From Mucor racemosus (lineage: Eukaryota > Mucoromycota > Mucoromycetes > Mucorales > Mucoraceae), in the NCBI GenBank assembly GCA_027405735.1, contig JAPEHQ010000001.1, positions 5,952,001 to 6,016,000 on the forward strand: a DNA stretch of 64,000 nucleotides. The letters are read 5' to 3'. The position numbers were made by a program, and so were the translations under genes. This document shows positions 37,150 to 50,700 of this stretch, in pieces (the stretch's first letter is position 1; every line of letters begins with the position of its first letter). The notes beneath the pieces are model-generated. The model was not told where the DNA came from. It saw only the letters and a list, made by a program, of their open reading frames with translations, and searched no databases.

Positions 37150-38405
37150 ATGCCACCTTTTACTAGTGAAGCAGAAGAAGAAAAGGCTAGTACTCTTAGA
37201 GCAAGACCCGTCAAGGTAGACGATGAAAACCTTGAACAGTCAGAGGATAAACATCCAGATTCAAGACATCCTTTATTTGTCGGTCATTGGAAAAGATCTA
37301 TTCCGTACGTTGATGAAGATTTCGCTCGTGATGATATGGATGAACCTCATTTAAAGCGTAAGCATACTATTCTAAGAGAATACCCGGAAGTCGAGAAATT
37401 ATACGGTACAGATATTCGTACATTATATGTGACAATCGCTATTACAGTTGTCCAACTAAGCATAGCCTATGTATTCGGTAAGGTCTGGTCACCTCCATGG
37501 TACATCTTTTGCTTGGTAACTTATTTTATTGGTGGCACACTTACAAGTATGATTGGTGTTATTATCCATGAAGCTTGTCATTGCTTAATTTTCAAACAAA
37601 AGTGGGTAAATAGATATGTTGGCTTATTAGCCAATGTCTCTTTACCGGTACCTATTGCACAATCATTCCGTCGTTATCATATTGAACATCATACATGGCA
37701 AGGTGTTGAAGGTATGGATCCTGATTTGCCATTGGATTGGGAAAAATCTTTGATCGGTGGTAATGCTTTATGCAAATTTTTATGGATTATGATCTATCCT
37801 GTTATGTATGTCGTACGTGGGGCTGTGATGCAAAAGGATAGAAATTTAACGCCTTCAAAATGGGAAATTATCAATGTCATATTTACTGTATGTTCTGATA
37901 CTATCATTCAACATTTCTGTGGTTGGAAAGGCTTGTTTTATTTATTAATGTCTCTTTGGTTTGGTTATTCTCTTCATCCTGGAGCTGCTCATTTTGTTCA
38001 AGAACATTATACCTTTGATGATGGTCAAGAGACATATTCTTATTATGGTATCTTGAATATACCCTTTATGAACATTGGCTACCACAATGAACATCATGAT
38101 TTCCAAAAGGTTTGTTTTTATTTGTGTGTTATTACGTATAATCTTGCTAATTTGATTTATAGATTCCTTGGTCTAATCTTCCTGCTCTTCGTTCATTAGC
38201 TAGTGAATATTATGACAAATTATCATATCACACTTCATGGGTTTTGGTTCACTGGAAATTCATCTCTCAGCCTGCTGTTGGACCACAATCTCGAGTAATT
38301 AGAAGTTACAATGACTTTAAAAAGGGTCGATCTCTTCTTGGAAAAATGCGTCAATACGATTTACTAAAGATGAAAAAGAATACCACTGCTAATGTCACAC
38401 AATAA
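37150..38405 (+). CDS. Sphingolipid delta-4 desaturase
   Basis: Two exons, 37150-38109 and 38163-38405, encode 400 residues. The enzyme introduces the 4,5-trans double bond of dihydroceramide in the endoplasmic reticulum membrane. It has an N-terminal hydrophilic DES region (HPLFVGHWKRSIP), hydrophobic membrane segments about 95-145 and 200-290, and the three histidine boxes HEACH (~145), HIEHH (~178) and HNEHH (~315), which bind the di-iron centre. The first box deviates from the usual HEASHN with C-H. The C-terminal exon gives IPWSNLPALR and a basic tail. The family assignment (DES1/DEGS/dsd1) is firm; the substrate range is not read from sequence. Confidence 0.9.
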
Positions 38406-38676
38406 AATCCCATAAAAAGAGCATGAGAAGAGAGATTCTGTGAAAAATTATTATTTAAAACCATTCCCCCTACCTCTTTCATAATCATTTTAAATTGCAT
38501 TACTCAATCCACCCAAAAAAAATCTGAATTCTCAGACCTATTTATCAATAAATTCACATAAAAAAAGACTGGTCACTTGGAAGAAAACCCCTAACAACAC
38601 TCTTTGTTAATTGCTTGTAGAAAGAGATCTATGGCTTTTTTTCAGAAACTTTTAATATATTTTAATACCTTATAGA

Positions 38677-40258
38677 ATGATGAATTCAAGAGAAGTGACA
38701 GAAGATGAAGTTTTGCCCTTGATTATCAGGTAAAAATTCCTGAAACATTGCTTGTCAAGATGTAAAAAACCAACATAAACTAATCATTATCTAGTCAACT
38801 CATCGCATACGGCTATTCTGCTGTTGCGCAGAGTGTGGCTGACGCGACAGGTGCTGCTACTGATATGATGCCAAGTGCAAAACTATCAGAGTTAATACAA
38901 ATAGCTAAAGAAAAGAGTAATGTTATTAAAGATGTACATCTGAAAAACTAAAAAAAATATTGACAAATTCAACAATTAGACGAAGAGGAAGACTCGGATG
39001 ATGATTATTCTGGCAAAAGTTTTGATCGTGAATCACCTAGAGATGACAATATGGATATTACTATGAATACACCTGGTTTTGACGTTGATTCCATGCAAAA
39101 TGCTCGTATGTAAATCAATTGAGAGATACTATTATTATTGACATAATTATCTTTTATAGAACCTAAAACTGCACCAGAATACAATCAATTATATTATACA
39201 CAACATAAAGGCCCTTGTCGTACAGCTATATTTAGTTCAGATGGTCGGTTTGCCGCTACTGGATCACACGATTCTTCACTTAAACTACTTGATGTCAACA
39301 AAATGAAGAATAGAACTGGAGATGCTGGAGATAAACCTGTGATTAGAACTTTATATGATCATACAGAACAAGTAAATGATCTTAGTTTTCATCCTAATGG
39401 TCTTGTACTTGCTAGTTGCTCAAACGATCAAAGTATCAAATTATTTGATCTATCAAAAACTGGTGTAAAAAGAGCTTTTAGATATTTACAGGTAGCTTTT
39501 TTATTTCAATAATACCACCGCAAAAAATGGAGATCACTAATTCTTAAACATAGGATGCTCAACCTGTCAACTCAATTTCATTTCATCCCTCAGGCGACTT
39601 TTTATTAGCAGGAACCAAAGATGCAGCAGTTCGAGTTTATGATGTGAAGACGCTTCAATGTTATACAAATTCCAGCAGTGCTGATATGCATCGTGGATCT
39701 ATTACACAAATTCGTTATTCCAATACAGGTAAAATCTTTGCCACTTCCTCTTTGGATGGCACTGTGCGTATTTGGGATAGTATATCTTCTCAATGCATTC
39801 GAACATTGGACGCTCATGGCGGTGCTGCCGTCTCCAGTGTCCGCATCACAAATAATGAACAATATATGATGACCTCTGGTTTGGATTCAACAATTCGTCT
39901 GTGGGAAATATCGAGTGGAAAGGTTTTGATGGAATATAAGGGTCATGAACAAAGAGCACAAATGTTACAACCTTCATTTTCTTATAATGAAGATTTCATC
40001 ATGATTGGTGATGAAGCTTCAACTGATGTTGTTTGTTATGATACTCAAACTGGTACTTTATTGAAGAGGATTCCAGGACATAATAACTTGGTTCGTTGTG
40101 TCGCTGCTTCTCCCACTGATAATGGTATCTTGACTTGCAGGTAAATATGAAATTTAGGCTTACATCTTGATTTGAATATGCAAAAATACTAAAACCCTTT
40201 AAAAATTAGTGATGATTATCGTGCACGTTATTTCAATACTTCGACAGAGGCTGTATAA
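38677..40258 (+). CDS. CSTF1: Cleavage stimulation factor subunit 1 (CstF-50), WD40
   Basis: Six exons, 38677-38729, 38795-38916, 38980-39105, 39160-39491, 39554-40140 and 40210-40258, give 422 residues. The N-terminal dimerisation segment (LIIRSQLIAYGYSAVAQSVAD) is followed by an acidic linker and about six WD40 repeats ending in the family tail DDYRARYF. The human protein is part of the CstF complex that recognises the GU-rich element downstream of poly(A) sites; yeast lacks a close counterpart, whereas many filamentous fungi keep it. Tandem ATG codons occur at 38677 and 38680; the first is used here. Confidence 0.9.
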
Positions 40259-41070
40259 TTTAAACAATTATCTAATAAATAATCGTTTTGCTTAATATAA
40301 TATGTATTTGGATCAATAATTCGTAAAAGCTTACGACGGATGAAGCTTCATAGAATTATTGTCGGACATTAAACGTACACATTAAGGATCTCTTAATTTT
40401 AAAGCTGTTTTAATCACTTAGAAACAATGTAATATGTTTTAAACTGTCATATTTTTATTAAGAGAGGGTTCACATATCTTGTCATATTTTGTTTTAGATG
40501 ATATGCTTAATTATTCACTTGGAGTTTGCTAGGATTTTATGCTATGTACGAAACAAAAAGGTCTGAGCCTCAATCTACAATTAAAGCGGCGACTAAAATG
40601 CTACTCGAAATCACTCAAACCTATCATAGATATTTACACTATACCTCTTAAAAACAGATAGAAAACCATAAAATACATGTGTAAACTCCACAAGAAGTAG
40701 CTGGTAGTATTTTTTGTGCTAAAATCGACAAAATGAGTCAAAATCAGGAGAAAATGAACGCTAGAGAACTCTTCAAAGTGAGCGACTACTAGTGTTCTTT
40801 TGCTTCTCCAAACAGATCAATATCGGCCTTCCAAGATGTAATTTTATGGAGAAAGGCTTCTCAAGTGACGTCGACAAGTAGTTAATACCAGGGCGGCAAG
40901 CCATCAAATCTTTGCTACCGAACGAAAAAAAAGAGAGCGTTGAAGCTATTGACTATAATATGGAGTCGGCAAATGTATCTACAATAAAGCTTTTTTTTTT
41001 GTGTTAATTATTTTTCTTTATACAAAAACCTCCTCCCTACTCTTATTTAACCATTCACATATAATAAAAG
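40259..41070. other. Intergenic region upstream of NDUFA12
   Basis: No gene is seen. At 40857-40875 there is a 19-base string containing TGACGTCGAC that is repeated exactly at 62549-62567 (see findings). A T run and C-rich leader precede the NDUFA12 start. Confidence 0.5.
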
Positions 41071-41594
41071 ATGTCAACACTTGGACGTACAATTAAAAAT
41101 TTCATGAAGGTTGGACCAGCCAGTTACATTAAGCAACTCGATAATATTTGCGATACCAAATGGGGTCGTCTTGTTGGTACTGATGTTAACGGCAATAAAT
41201 ATTTCGAAAATCTCGATGAAGTCTCTGGTATGAACATTTGAAAATCGAACTTTGTATTTATATATATTAAAGCACATTCCAACGTTATATAGGTCGTGAG
41301 CGTTGGGTCGAATATGCTAGTACTCAACCTGATAGTGAAGATATTACTCCTGATTGGTAATACTTTTGTTAGAATAAAATACAATTATATCCAACTAACA
41401 ACGAATCATATATTAGGCACATGTGGTTGAGTCGTATCACCCAAGAACCACCTACCGAAATGAATATTGAACCCAAGAAGTGGTGGGGTGAGCCCATTCC
41501 TAACTTCTCTGGTACTCCCAAGGCCTTCAAGACTTACAGTACCACTGTTTCCAAGTTACATGCTTGGGAGCCAACTGTCAAAGCTAGAAACTAA
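41071..41594 (+). CDS. NDUFA12: Mitochondrial complex I subunit NDUFA12 (B17.2)
   Basis: Three exons, 41071-41227, 41293-41356 and 41417-41594, give 132 residues. Accessory subunit of NADH:ubiquinone oxidoreductase on the matrix side near the Q-module. Family blocks: GRLVGTDVNGNKYFEN, RERWVEYA, PDWHMWLSRI. Its presence means the organism retains a canonical complex I, unlike budding yeast. There is no long cleavable presequence, as in the family. It lies head-to-tail with another respiratory gene 383 bp downstream. Confidence 0.93.
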
Positions 41595-41977
41595 ATATTT
41601 TGAGACATAAACACATATAAATATTCGATTAATCCCAAATAAAAAAAGAAAAAGTATCAAACCTTTGATATCCTCTATCAATGCAATTGCGACCTACATT
41701 TACGTTTTATTAGAGTCAATTATCAACTATCTTATAAATTAATTTACACCGTTTATTGTTTACAGATATATCTATCTGCGACATTTGAATTGACATTGTA
41801 TGATATTCTTGATTTGCACTTTTTTTCTATGGTATACTTGTCTCATTATGGATAAAAGAAGAAGGAGGGGAGGGTCAGAAGGGGACAACTCCGCCTTATT
41901 TTGGATGCTATCTTGTTTTCCTATTTGTGTTTTCTCTTTTCTCTTTTCTCAAATATAAAATATAATCAAATTACACA

Positions 41978-42394
41978 ATGTCAGCGCCCACGCGTCGAGA
42001 GATACATTCACTTTACAGATCTTATTTACGTATTGTAAGAGAATGGCCTGAAGATAAAATTAGACCCAACCGAGGAATGAAGCAAATTTTAGCAAAAAGA
42101 GTCGAGGAAACTTTTAGAGTGCCCAATACAGAAACAATAGACATTGAAAAGGCTCATAAAGAGCTCGATGCTTTAGAAAGTTTATTGGATAATAAGTTCA
42201 AAGAAAAGGTAAAGTTGAATTGTCATCAAAGAGGAGATCTTCTTTCTAACAAGGCAACGTTCATTTAGTATCCTATATCAGACAAAATTCTTACACCGGC
42301 AGGAAATCCCAATTATTATTCAAAATTGGTCTTATCTTTAGAAGCAAGTAAAGATGGCCAAAGAAGTGCTTTGTCAAAATTATTTGGAAAATAA
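41978..42394 (+). CDS. UQCC2: UQCC2/Cbp6-like complex III assembly factor
   Basis: Two exons, 41978-42208 and 42269-42394, give 118 residues. The N-terminal helix LYRSYLRIVREWP followed by RGMKQILAKRVEETFR matches the UQCC2 (MNF1)/Cbp6 pattern of small mitochondrial proteins that, with Cbp3/UQCC1, bind newly made cytochrome b and start bc1 complex assembly. An LYR-like tripeptide is present, but overall spacing fits UQCC2 better than LYRM proteins. The short intron is flanked by AAG/GTAAAG and TTTAG/TAT. An alternative LYR-family assignment remains possible. Confidence 0.72.
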
Positions 42395-44688
42395 TGTTTC
42401 TAAATGTTAGAAATATTCCAGCAAAATAATCGCCAACACATACTTACCCTTATATATTAGATTTATTTCGATAATAAAAGTACTCCACAAACAAATTTGT
42501 ATAAATAGTCATTTACTTTTATCATATATCAACGTTGAAAATCTTGGTTGTCAAATGTTTTGCATAATTGAGGTATATTTCGACTATATTTAGGCATTTT
42601 TACAATGCCATCAATAATTTTTGTATAACTACAATCAAAATAATTGACATCCAATGCAGTTGAAAGTGCTCTTTATATAAATAAAGCTACTCTAAATAGC
42701 TAGATATACGCTCACAAGTATTATAATAAAAGAAGAAGAAAGAATAAACGTCGAGAAAATATGATTTTATGTGAGAAATCGGTTCGGAAACCACAAACAT
42801 CTTGATTTTTGCAATTAGGTTTATGTTCAATTTTCATACAAAATGATACATTAAAAAACTCAAGCTTGCTGAGCTAGCGTCTAACAATTGTTTGTAAAAG
42901 TTATACCATAAATTGATACAAAAGAATGTTACCAAAAAATTCTATAGAATTGATATGTAAACATCTATTTTCAACAGAAAAGCTTTTTTTTTTGTCAGGT
43001 CGAAACTGTCAATTTTTAACGATTTTTGACCTCTGAGCTTCATTATCTATTGCTGTTGTATATATGAATGATGTTTTTTACCTTATCGGGCCCTTTGATT
43101 CGAAACAAAGGAATAACACCCTCTAAAGCAACAAAAACAATCAACTTCCACCCTAAACCAAATGAAAAAATTGGGAATTATTCAATAAAATCTTCTCAGC
43201 ACCCAATTTATTTGCTTTGAAAGCGTTGCTGTTTAAAAGTACGGATCCAATGGTATCAAATAATAACAGAAACCCAACTCAAATGTGTGATATCCGTTCA
43301 GTGTTTCACCAAAAACCGCATAAATCAACCATTTAAAGAGCGCATTCTGAAGGTTTGAAGCTATTTCCAATTCCTAAAGGCATACCAAATGATTACTTTC
43401 GACTAGCAGATTTAATCCATAGCATAAAATAATTTATTTTTGATCCATAATTCCTGGCCTATTTTTCTCCTGTACTAGTAAGCAAATTTTTGCAAATTCC
43501 AGAAATCTGCATTTTTAACCTCGAAATTGAAGCTTTTTACTAAGGTATATATAGGAATTATTTCATCGCAAAAGTTTATTGCTTTGTTTAAAAGCGTTTA
43601 ATTTGATGTCATGTGCTAATTTTTTTGACTTTTGGACAATACCAGTTTTTTTTGTTTTTTAAAAGTAGAACAAATTTTTGTTACAAATTTTTGTTCAATT
43701 AAAATAATAACATGTGTATTGCTTTATATACAATTATTTATAATTAATAGATAACTCTTAGTTACTATATGATTTGTTGAGAAAAAATTCTAAAATATTT
43801 AAAATTGTTTCAAACTGCAAAAACAAATGGCTGATTTGAGTTTTGAATATTTAACTATTCAAACTCAGGATAACACATATTTTTGTGCATAGGATGCCTG
43901 TTAATGAAGGTTTACCGCCTCCAAATGATAAATAAAATTAGTTTGGAAGCAGCTATTGTCTATTATTATAATATATATTAGCTTAAACGGAATTGAAGTT
44001 TTCTTAAAATTAAAATTACTTTCTTTTGATTATAAAAATATTGAAACCATCAATTTGAAACATGAAAATCAATGTCCAAATGAGCAATTAAAGTGTATAC
44101 TATTCACACAGAAATGATTAGTAGACTTGATGACAAGTTCAAAACTACTAATAACAATTGCGTTGTGCGACTGAATTACTTTCCAACTTCAAATCAATTT
44201 TAGCATGCATCAATCAAGTAAACACTCTTTCCTCAATCTAGTCATTATGACAGAACTGTATGTAGCATTAATGTTGAATTAAACCATGCGTTGCTGGATT
44301 TTTAAGATTAAATGAATGCCCTGCATTATTATACCACTCATGATTTCAGCCGAAGCAGAACTTTCCACATATTATTACTATCAACTGTTGATGATAATCT
44401 AGATGTAATGGGGGTAAATCAGGTATGGTTTTATATACGTATGAACAAATTACAATATATTTAAAGATTCTATTAGTTATTCAAGCAACTTTTTATACAA
44501 GTATTACAAGCATGTCTGACTAACTACACCTGACCCAATGGCAGTCCAATACTATTTAAAGAAAAAGGAGTTACATGCGCCAAGTTCATTGAGTATAAAA
44601 CCCTGTATCTTTGCTCATTTTTTTCCCGTGCTACCTCTTTATATTACTTGGCAGTAATAGGGAAAAAATAAATAAATACAAAACAGAA
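42395..44688. other. Long gene-free AT-rich region (2.3 kb)
   Basis: No open frame with family resemblance and no clear terminal repeats. Composition and scattered T tracts resemble decayed repeat DNA. The last ~100 bp before 44689 contain a TATAAAACCC box near 44594 consistent with the SNX4 promoter. Confidence 0.4.
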
Positions 44689-46723
44689 ATGTCTGAAGAT
44701 TATGTTGAATGGGATGTTCATGCAACTAGTGATGCTTTAACTCCTCGTGTTGAATATGATGATCCGCTTTCGCAATTCAGCGAGTCAGAGGTTAGTATAA
44801 CATTAAAACAATCAAATAAAGTTATATGCTGATAAGTAAATAGAATCAATATTATTCACAATATACAGCCGCAGAAACACAAGATACACCACCTTTACCT
44901 CCTATTATACCATCTTCATCACCTATAATAGATTCTATGGATTCATTACCAACAAGTGTAACACCGCCTACTCCAACAAAATCTCCATTTGTTCCTCCTA
45001 AATCAAAGCCTGTTGAATTGAATAATATTCAACTATTATCCATGGTTGTAACAATAAGTGATCCACAAAAACATCAAGATCCAACTCAAGGAGCGTTTAT
45101 AACTTACCTTGTAACAACCAATGCAAGTATATGAGTGCTACCATTTTCAATTTCATGAAATCTTATATAGCAATTATTTAATATAGACTCAAGTGGAAAA
45201 CTTTAATTCTAGTAAACCTAGACCTGTTAGAAGAAGATATCAAGATTTTGTTTGGTTACATACAACATTATCTCTTGAGTATCCAGCTTGTATAGTCCCA
45301 CCATTACCAGAAAAGCACAGATTAGGTAACATGATTATATCATTTTATCTTGAATGATTGAGATATTGATTTTTTTTTGATTTTTTTACTATTTTAGAAT
45401 ATATTAAAGGAGATAGATTCAGTTCAGAGTTCATACAAAGAAGACAATTGAGGTATAATATTACTATAATTGAGAAATATCAAAATTTTCTTATCTGTTA
45501 TTTCATTTGTGTAGTTTGCAATGGTTTTTAGACAGAATATCAAGACATCCCTTATTGCAAAAGTCACAGTGCACCCGTATCTTTTTGGAATCAACTGATT
45601 TTGTAAGTGTAAAAGAATTGATATAAAGTTGGTTTTTATTAAGCATTTGATATCTAGAAAAATGATAAAAGATCGCAAGTCTTGAATATACCACATGCAA
45701 CTTCACTATTAGACTCAATTAGCGATACACTTGTAAATGCATTCGCAAAATTAAAGAAACCAGATGAAAGATTCGAAGAAATGAAAAACCAAATCAACAA
45801 ATTGGAAGACAACTTGAATACTGTGGAAAAATTGTATTTCAGAATCAACAAAAGGCAATTAGATTTGCAAAATGATTATACAAGTTTCGCAAATAGTATT
45901 CAAGGTTTATCAGCTTTGGAAACCAATATTACCAATTCATTGTATCAATTTGCAGAGACATCAAAAGCATACTCAAAAGCCATGAAAGATATGACAGAAG
46001 TAGAGGAAATACAATTTTTAAATGAAATTCATGAATTATTGGCCTATTGTCATGCTGCAAAGGTAATATATTAGAAGTCATACATAGAATATCATTATAT
46101 TAAATGAAAAGCAGGATGTACTGAAAGCAAGAGATCAAAAACAACTTGATTTTGAAGAATTATCGGTCTATCTACATCAAACAGTACAATTGCGTGATCG
46201 TACACAATACCCAGGAAGAAAATACAATGATAGAGGCATGGCTGCTGGGGGTTTATACATCTCGGATTATGTAACGGATAAGTTGAATGAAGTAAGAGGT
46301 GTCAATATGGAGAGAGCTCGACGAGAAAAGCTGAGTAAATTAGAGTTGCGGGTTAAAGAAGTAAATATATAGACGTATAAGCATTATTTTACATTATTCT
46401 TACTTGATTTGTATATCAATCTAGTTGCAGGATGAAGTAACTAGAGCTAATGATGATTCTAATGGGTTCTCTAATCAAGTTATTAAAGAATTCGAAGTGT
46501 TTCAAAAGACGAAAACATTGGAACTCAAGCAGGGATTATTAGCATATGCAGATTGTCATATTGAATTTTATGAAAAGGTAATGTATCTAGTTATATAAAT
46601 TATTGAGTATAGGTTATTAACATGAATGGAAACAATTATCAGGGCACAGCGATTTGGGAAAAAATATTGCCTATACTAGAAAGTATGGATGGCGTTAAAG
46701 GAGATGGTCAAATACCTGAATAA
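44689..46723 (+). CDS. SNX4: Sorting nexin 4 (Snx4/Atg24), PX-BAR
   Basis: Nine exons give 514 in-frame residues: 44689-44790, 44844-45126, 45194-45325, 45398-45452, 45515-45602, 45658-46062, 46115-46360, 46425-46577, 46643-46723. An acidic, proline-rich N-terminus is followed by a PX domain about 95-220 (RRRYQDFVWL, a PI3P-binding RR-Y-F motif; PPLPEKHRL; FIQRRQLSLQWFLDRI) and a BAR-type coiled-coil region about 240-490, ending GTAIWEKILPILESM as in Snx4. The protein sorts SNAREs from endosomes and acts in selective autophagy. The exon 1/2 junction uses the TAG at 44843 because the CAG at 44868 breaks the frame. The exon 2/3 junction is less certain; the nearest TAG acceptor is out of phase, so AAG at 45193 was chosen. 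Confidence 0.88.
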
Positions 46724-47623
46724 TTGTACTTGCAGTGATTAAATCTTCTTTATTTGCTGTCAAAAAAATATTTATATATACCTTTATGTTCATATACAGT
46801 ACAAATGCTTTTTTTTTCTTTTGTTTTTCTTCGAATTTCTTCATAATTTATTAATAATTGCATCAAGAATAAATAATTGTCTTGTATTCATTAATTAGAC
46901 TGACATTGGTGTGTTGTGAGATGCTTAGAATGTGTGCAATTTCTGAGCTGGAACAAATTATGTGTTACTGCAACAAAAATAGCCGATTTAATATGAATTG
47001 AAATGAAATGTTCACATTATTCACTACTTGTTGTTCAAATGAATGTATCAAAGTATATAAATACTATTATATTATACAATATATACTTTCAATTATCCAT
47101 AACTCTGTTGAAAACATCAAAAAATGGAACTTTTTAAAGAATTAATTTATGCACGTTTCGCATGAATCTGAAGCTCAAACTTGGTCAAAATTATTTCTTA
47201 GATCAGATACCTTCTTGCTATATTTTTTTCCCATATTTTTGGGATCATGAAAAAAATGATTCGAATCGACCTCCAAATCCTTACAGATACAGGCAAAAAT
47301 CAGTCGATTTCGTTTAATTGATAATTTGACCCTAAAAATTGCAATTTTTACTAAGGCTTTCCTAAGCTCAAAATGACCGGATTTTTTCGGTGGTTTATCT
47401 GAAATTATTTATTCGACTATTTATTATTCATAAAACAGACTTTCGTTCGCAAAACCATTATTTTTACTTTTCAAAATTGTGCAATTTTTTTAGTGAGAAA
47501 ATTTTAAGCAAGTATTACCGTTCGACGCAGAGTCTCATGTTCAGCTTATAACTGTTAATAAGCTATGTAGACTTACATAATATTTTTTTGAGGAATATAC
47601 GAAAAATGTGTTGAAATTTTCCA
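46724..47623. repeat. Repeat-rich intergenic DNA left of the LINE
   Basis: From about 47140 to 47330 it resembles 57440-57600 in the same orientation (shared AAGCTCAAACTTGGTCAAA and CTTGCTATATTTTT strings). No gene is seen. Confidence 0.5.
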
Positions 47624-47766
47624 AAATGACATTTTTTTTTTTTTTTTATGGGATGAAAGTTTTAAATTTTATTTAAAAAAAGAAAATTGAAACTCATCAT
47701 AGTGATGGACAAGGTGTATACTAGGTAAAGTGACCTGCCATATTAGTATCATATATATATATTATC

Positions 47767-50700
47767 CTACAAGTCATTCATATTAGACATTCTATATAGC
47801 TCTGAGCATATTTTCTTTGAGACTATTGTGCTGTTAAATGGCACTGAGTTGAGCACATGATTGAAGTGATGAAACCATATAAGGCGTGTTATCGTTGAGA
47901 AAATGTCGTATATGTTGATGTGTATGTCTAAATTGTATATATAGTATCTGGACAGTTTTAAATTTTTGAAGTCATGATAAGTCTGTTGAGGATTTACCAC
48001 TCTTGGGTACCCAAGAAACTTGTTGAAAATTTCCTGCCATATATCTTTTTTGTGTACACACGAGATCAACAGATGCATACTGTCTTCTCTAAGATTGCAT
48101 AGGTGGCATTTGTCTGAATCAATATCTTTCATTTGCATGTTGTAAAGGAAGGACTTGGATGGTATTCTGTCATGGATAACTTTAAACCAAAGGTTTCTTG
48201 CTGTGTGATGCATATTTGTCTTGTAAAATTCTGTCCATTGTTTTTTGGATATATTATTGTTGTAACCTTTTGGTATTATTAAAGGAATGCCTTGATTTAG
48301 GATGTATCTTATACGTTTTTTCTTCTGATCCAGCAATGGCTTCTTGTTGACATCTTGTATTGGTTTAGAGTATTCTGATAAATCATTTGATTCTTCAAAA
48401 AAATTTTCTATGGAATTGTTTTCCATGTATTGTTGGAAAAAATGATTGTATTTAATGTGTTGTTCTCTTTCAAGTCGAATGATTTTTGATAACACTTTAG
48501 GTTTTTTGCATTCTTGTCTTGGTTTGTAGATTATGGATTTTGTCAAAGGAGTGTATTGAAAGAAGTCTTGTACCTTGCTTTGTTTGATTGTGGCAGTATT
48601 TATATTTATTAATTCATTATTGAGTTGTTCCTTGTTGCATATGGTGGTGAACGGCAGCGAGAGAAGTATTTTAGGTGATATTTTTATTTTTTCAGCATCC
48701 GGTTTGCATTGTTCTATACAAGAGTCTATAGCTTCGAAGATGTTGTGAAAGGAGTGTAAACCAGTAAATGAACTTTTGTAACGAGATTCAGGAAACAGAA
48801 GAGGCACTTCATGGTGAGGTGTATCACATCCATTTTGAAGGGCAAATACCATCAAGCTATATAAATGGCTAGGTACTGGATTTGGAGTTCCACTCACACT
48901 AAGTAACGCATTGATGTATCTAAGTTGTAGCATCTTCTGTTGCACTGATATGTTTAGCAGGCCTAATCCCCCTTCGTTTTTTGGCAGATAGAAGACATCC
49001 TTCTTCACTTGGATTCGTCTGTCATCAACAATATATTGATAGATAATGGAATTCAATCTTGAAGTAACCACCTTTGGTAGGTTGGTTAGTCTTAGGACAT
49101 GCCACAGTTTTGATAGTATCATTGTGTTGGCCACAGTTGCTTGAATTTTTCCACTAATGTTGTCCACAAAGGTATCTCTTTGTTGATTGTTGAACCAGAG
49201 AGGGTAGCCTAGATATTTAAGATAGCCTGTACTTGAATTATCAAACCATTTCATCCGTTGATTGTTTGTGATATAGTTCCGTAATTCTGCACCTTTATGA
49301 CCCACCATCTTACTGCCATGGAGGGGAAACGCGACCGACTTATCTAAGTTGATTTTAGAATTTGACGTCTTGCTATATCCTTTCAAGCAATCTTCAATTG
49401 CCAAATATTCAGCTTTGTTTTTTGCAAAAATTAGTATATCATCAGCATAGGCTAGTAGCTTAATTGGTTTTGGAGAAACCATGTTCATAGAATTTTGACT
49501 GCTTGGTTTAGTTGATTGCATAGTGTACCCAGTTACAGCTTCATTATTAAGGATAGAGAGTAGAAATGGCTCTATCGCAAAATTAAAAAGAAGAGGTGAA
49601 ATAGCATCACCTTGTCTTAGGCCTCGTTTTTGTTTAATTGGATTTGTTAGAAAACCATTGACATTGACGAATATTTCATTGTTGAAGAACAGATTTTGAT
49701 GCATTGAATGATGGACTCAGGGATACCAAATTTTTCTAGGACCTTGGTCAGATAGTATGGATGAACTCTATCATAGGCTTTATGGTTGTCTAGCATTATA
49801 CCAACATATTCAGTGAACTCGGATTTATTCAAACCTTTGCATACTTTTGAGTTTTCAATCATGAGGTTTAATGAAAACCCTTGATCTCCAATAAATCTTT
49901 GTGGCATGAATCCTGTTTGGAAGTTATTAATCAGCTGTGAAGCTATTCCCATGAGTCTGGAGTTCAGAATCCTAGTAAACACTTTGCAGTCGGTATTGAT
50001 TAGAGAAATCGGCCTCCAGTTTGACAAATCTGACAAATCGCCTTTCTTTGGTAGTAGGATAATACATGCTTGTTGCCAAGATTTAGGAATAATTCCATAT
50101 TTCAATGCATCATTGTACACCTTTTCGACAATTTCTTTACATCTTGGGTGAATCATTACAATATTGAGAATTTCATATGGCAATCCATCCAAACCAGGGC
50201 TACTTTTACGTGGACTTCGTTTTGCACCTTGTTTGATCTCTTCAAAAGATATGTCTTGTGTAATTTCCTCAGTTTCCTCTTTAGAGATGGATTTGTTAAT
50301 GTGGTTCAGTATTGCATCTAAACAGTTAATATCTATTCTTTCTTCAGTGTACAACTTAGAGTAAAAGATTCTGCTGCTCCAATCTTAGAATCCTTATCAT
50401 TGCAATCAGTTCTAGTATCCGGGTGTTTGATCATATTGAGGGTACGAGCTTCTCTTCGCTGGTCAATGGTTCTTTTGATATATGACGGCGAGTTTTCGTT
50501 GTTCTCCATCCAATACTTTCCTGATCTCAACCTTGCAATGTCTGTCTTTTCCTTTTGTAATTTTGAAATTTGTGTTTCAATATCAGGCAGTAGTATATTC
50601 AGACATTCTTTATTATCACGGTATAACCTCAAGATACGGTTCCTCTCACTGTTTAGTTTCTTCAGTGTTGTCTCTCTGATTTGGTTGGTAGTGCGACAGA

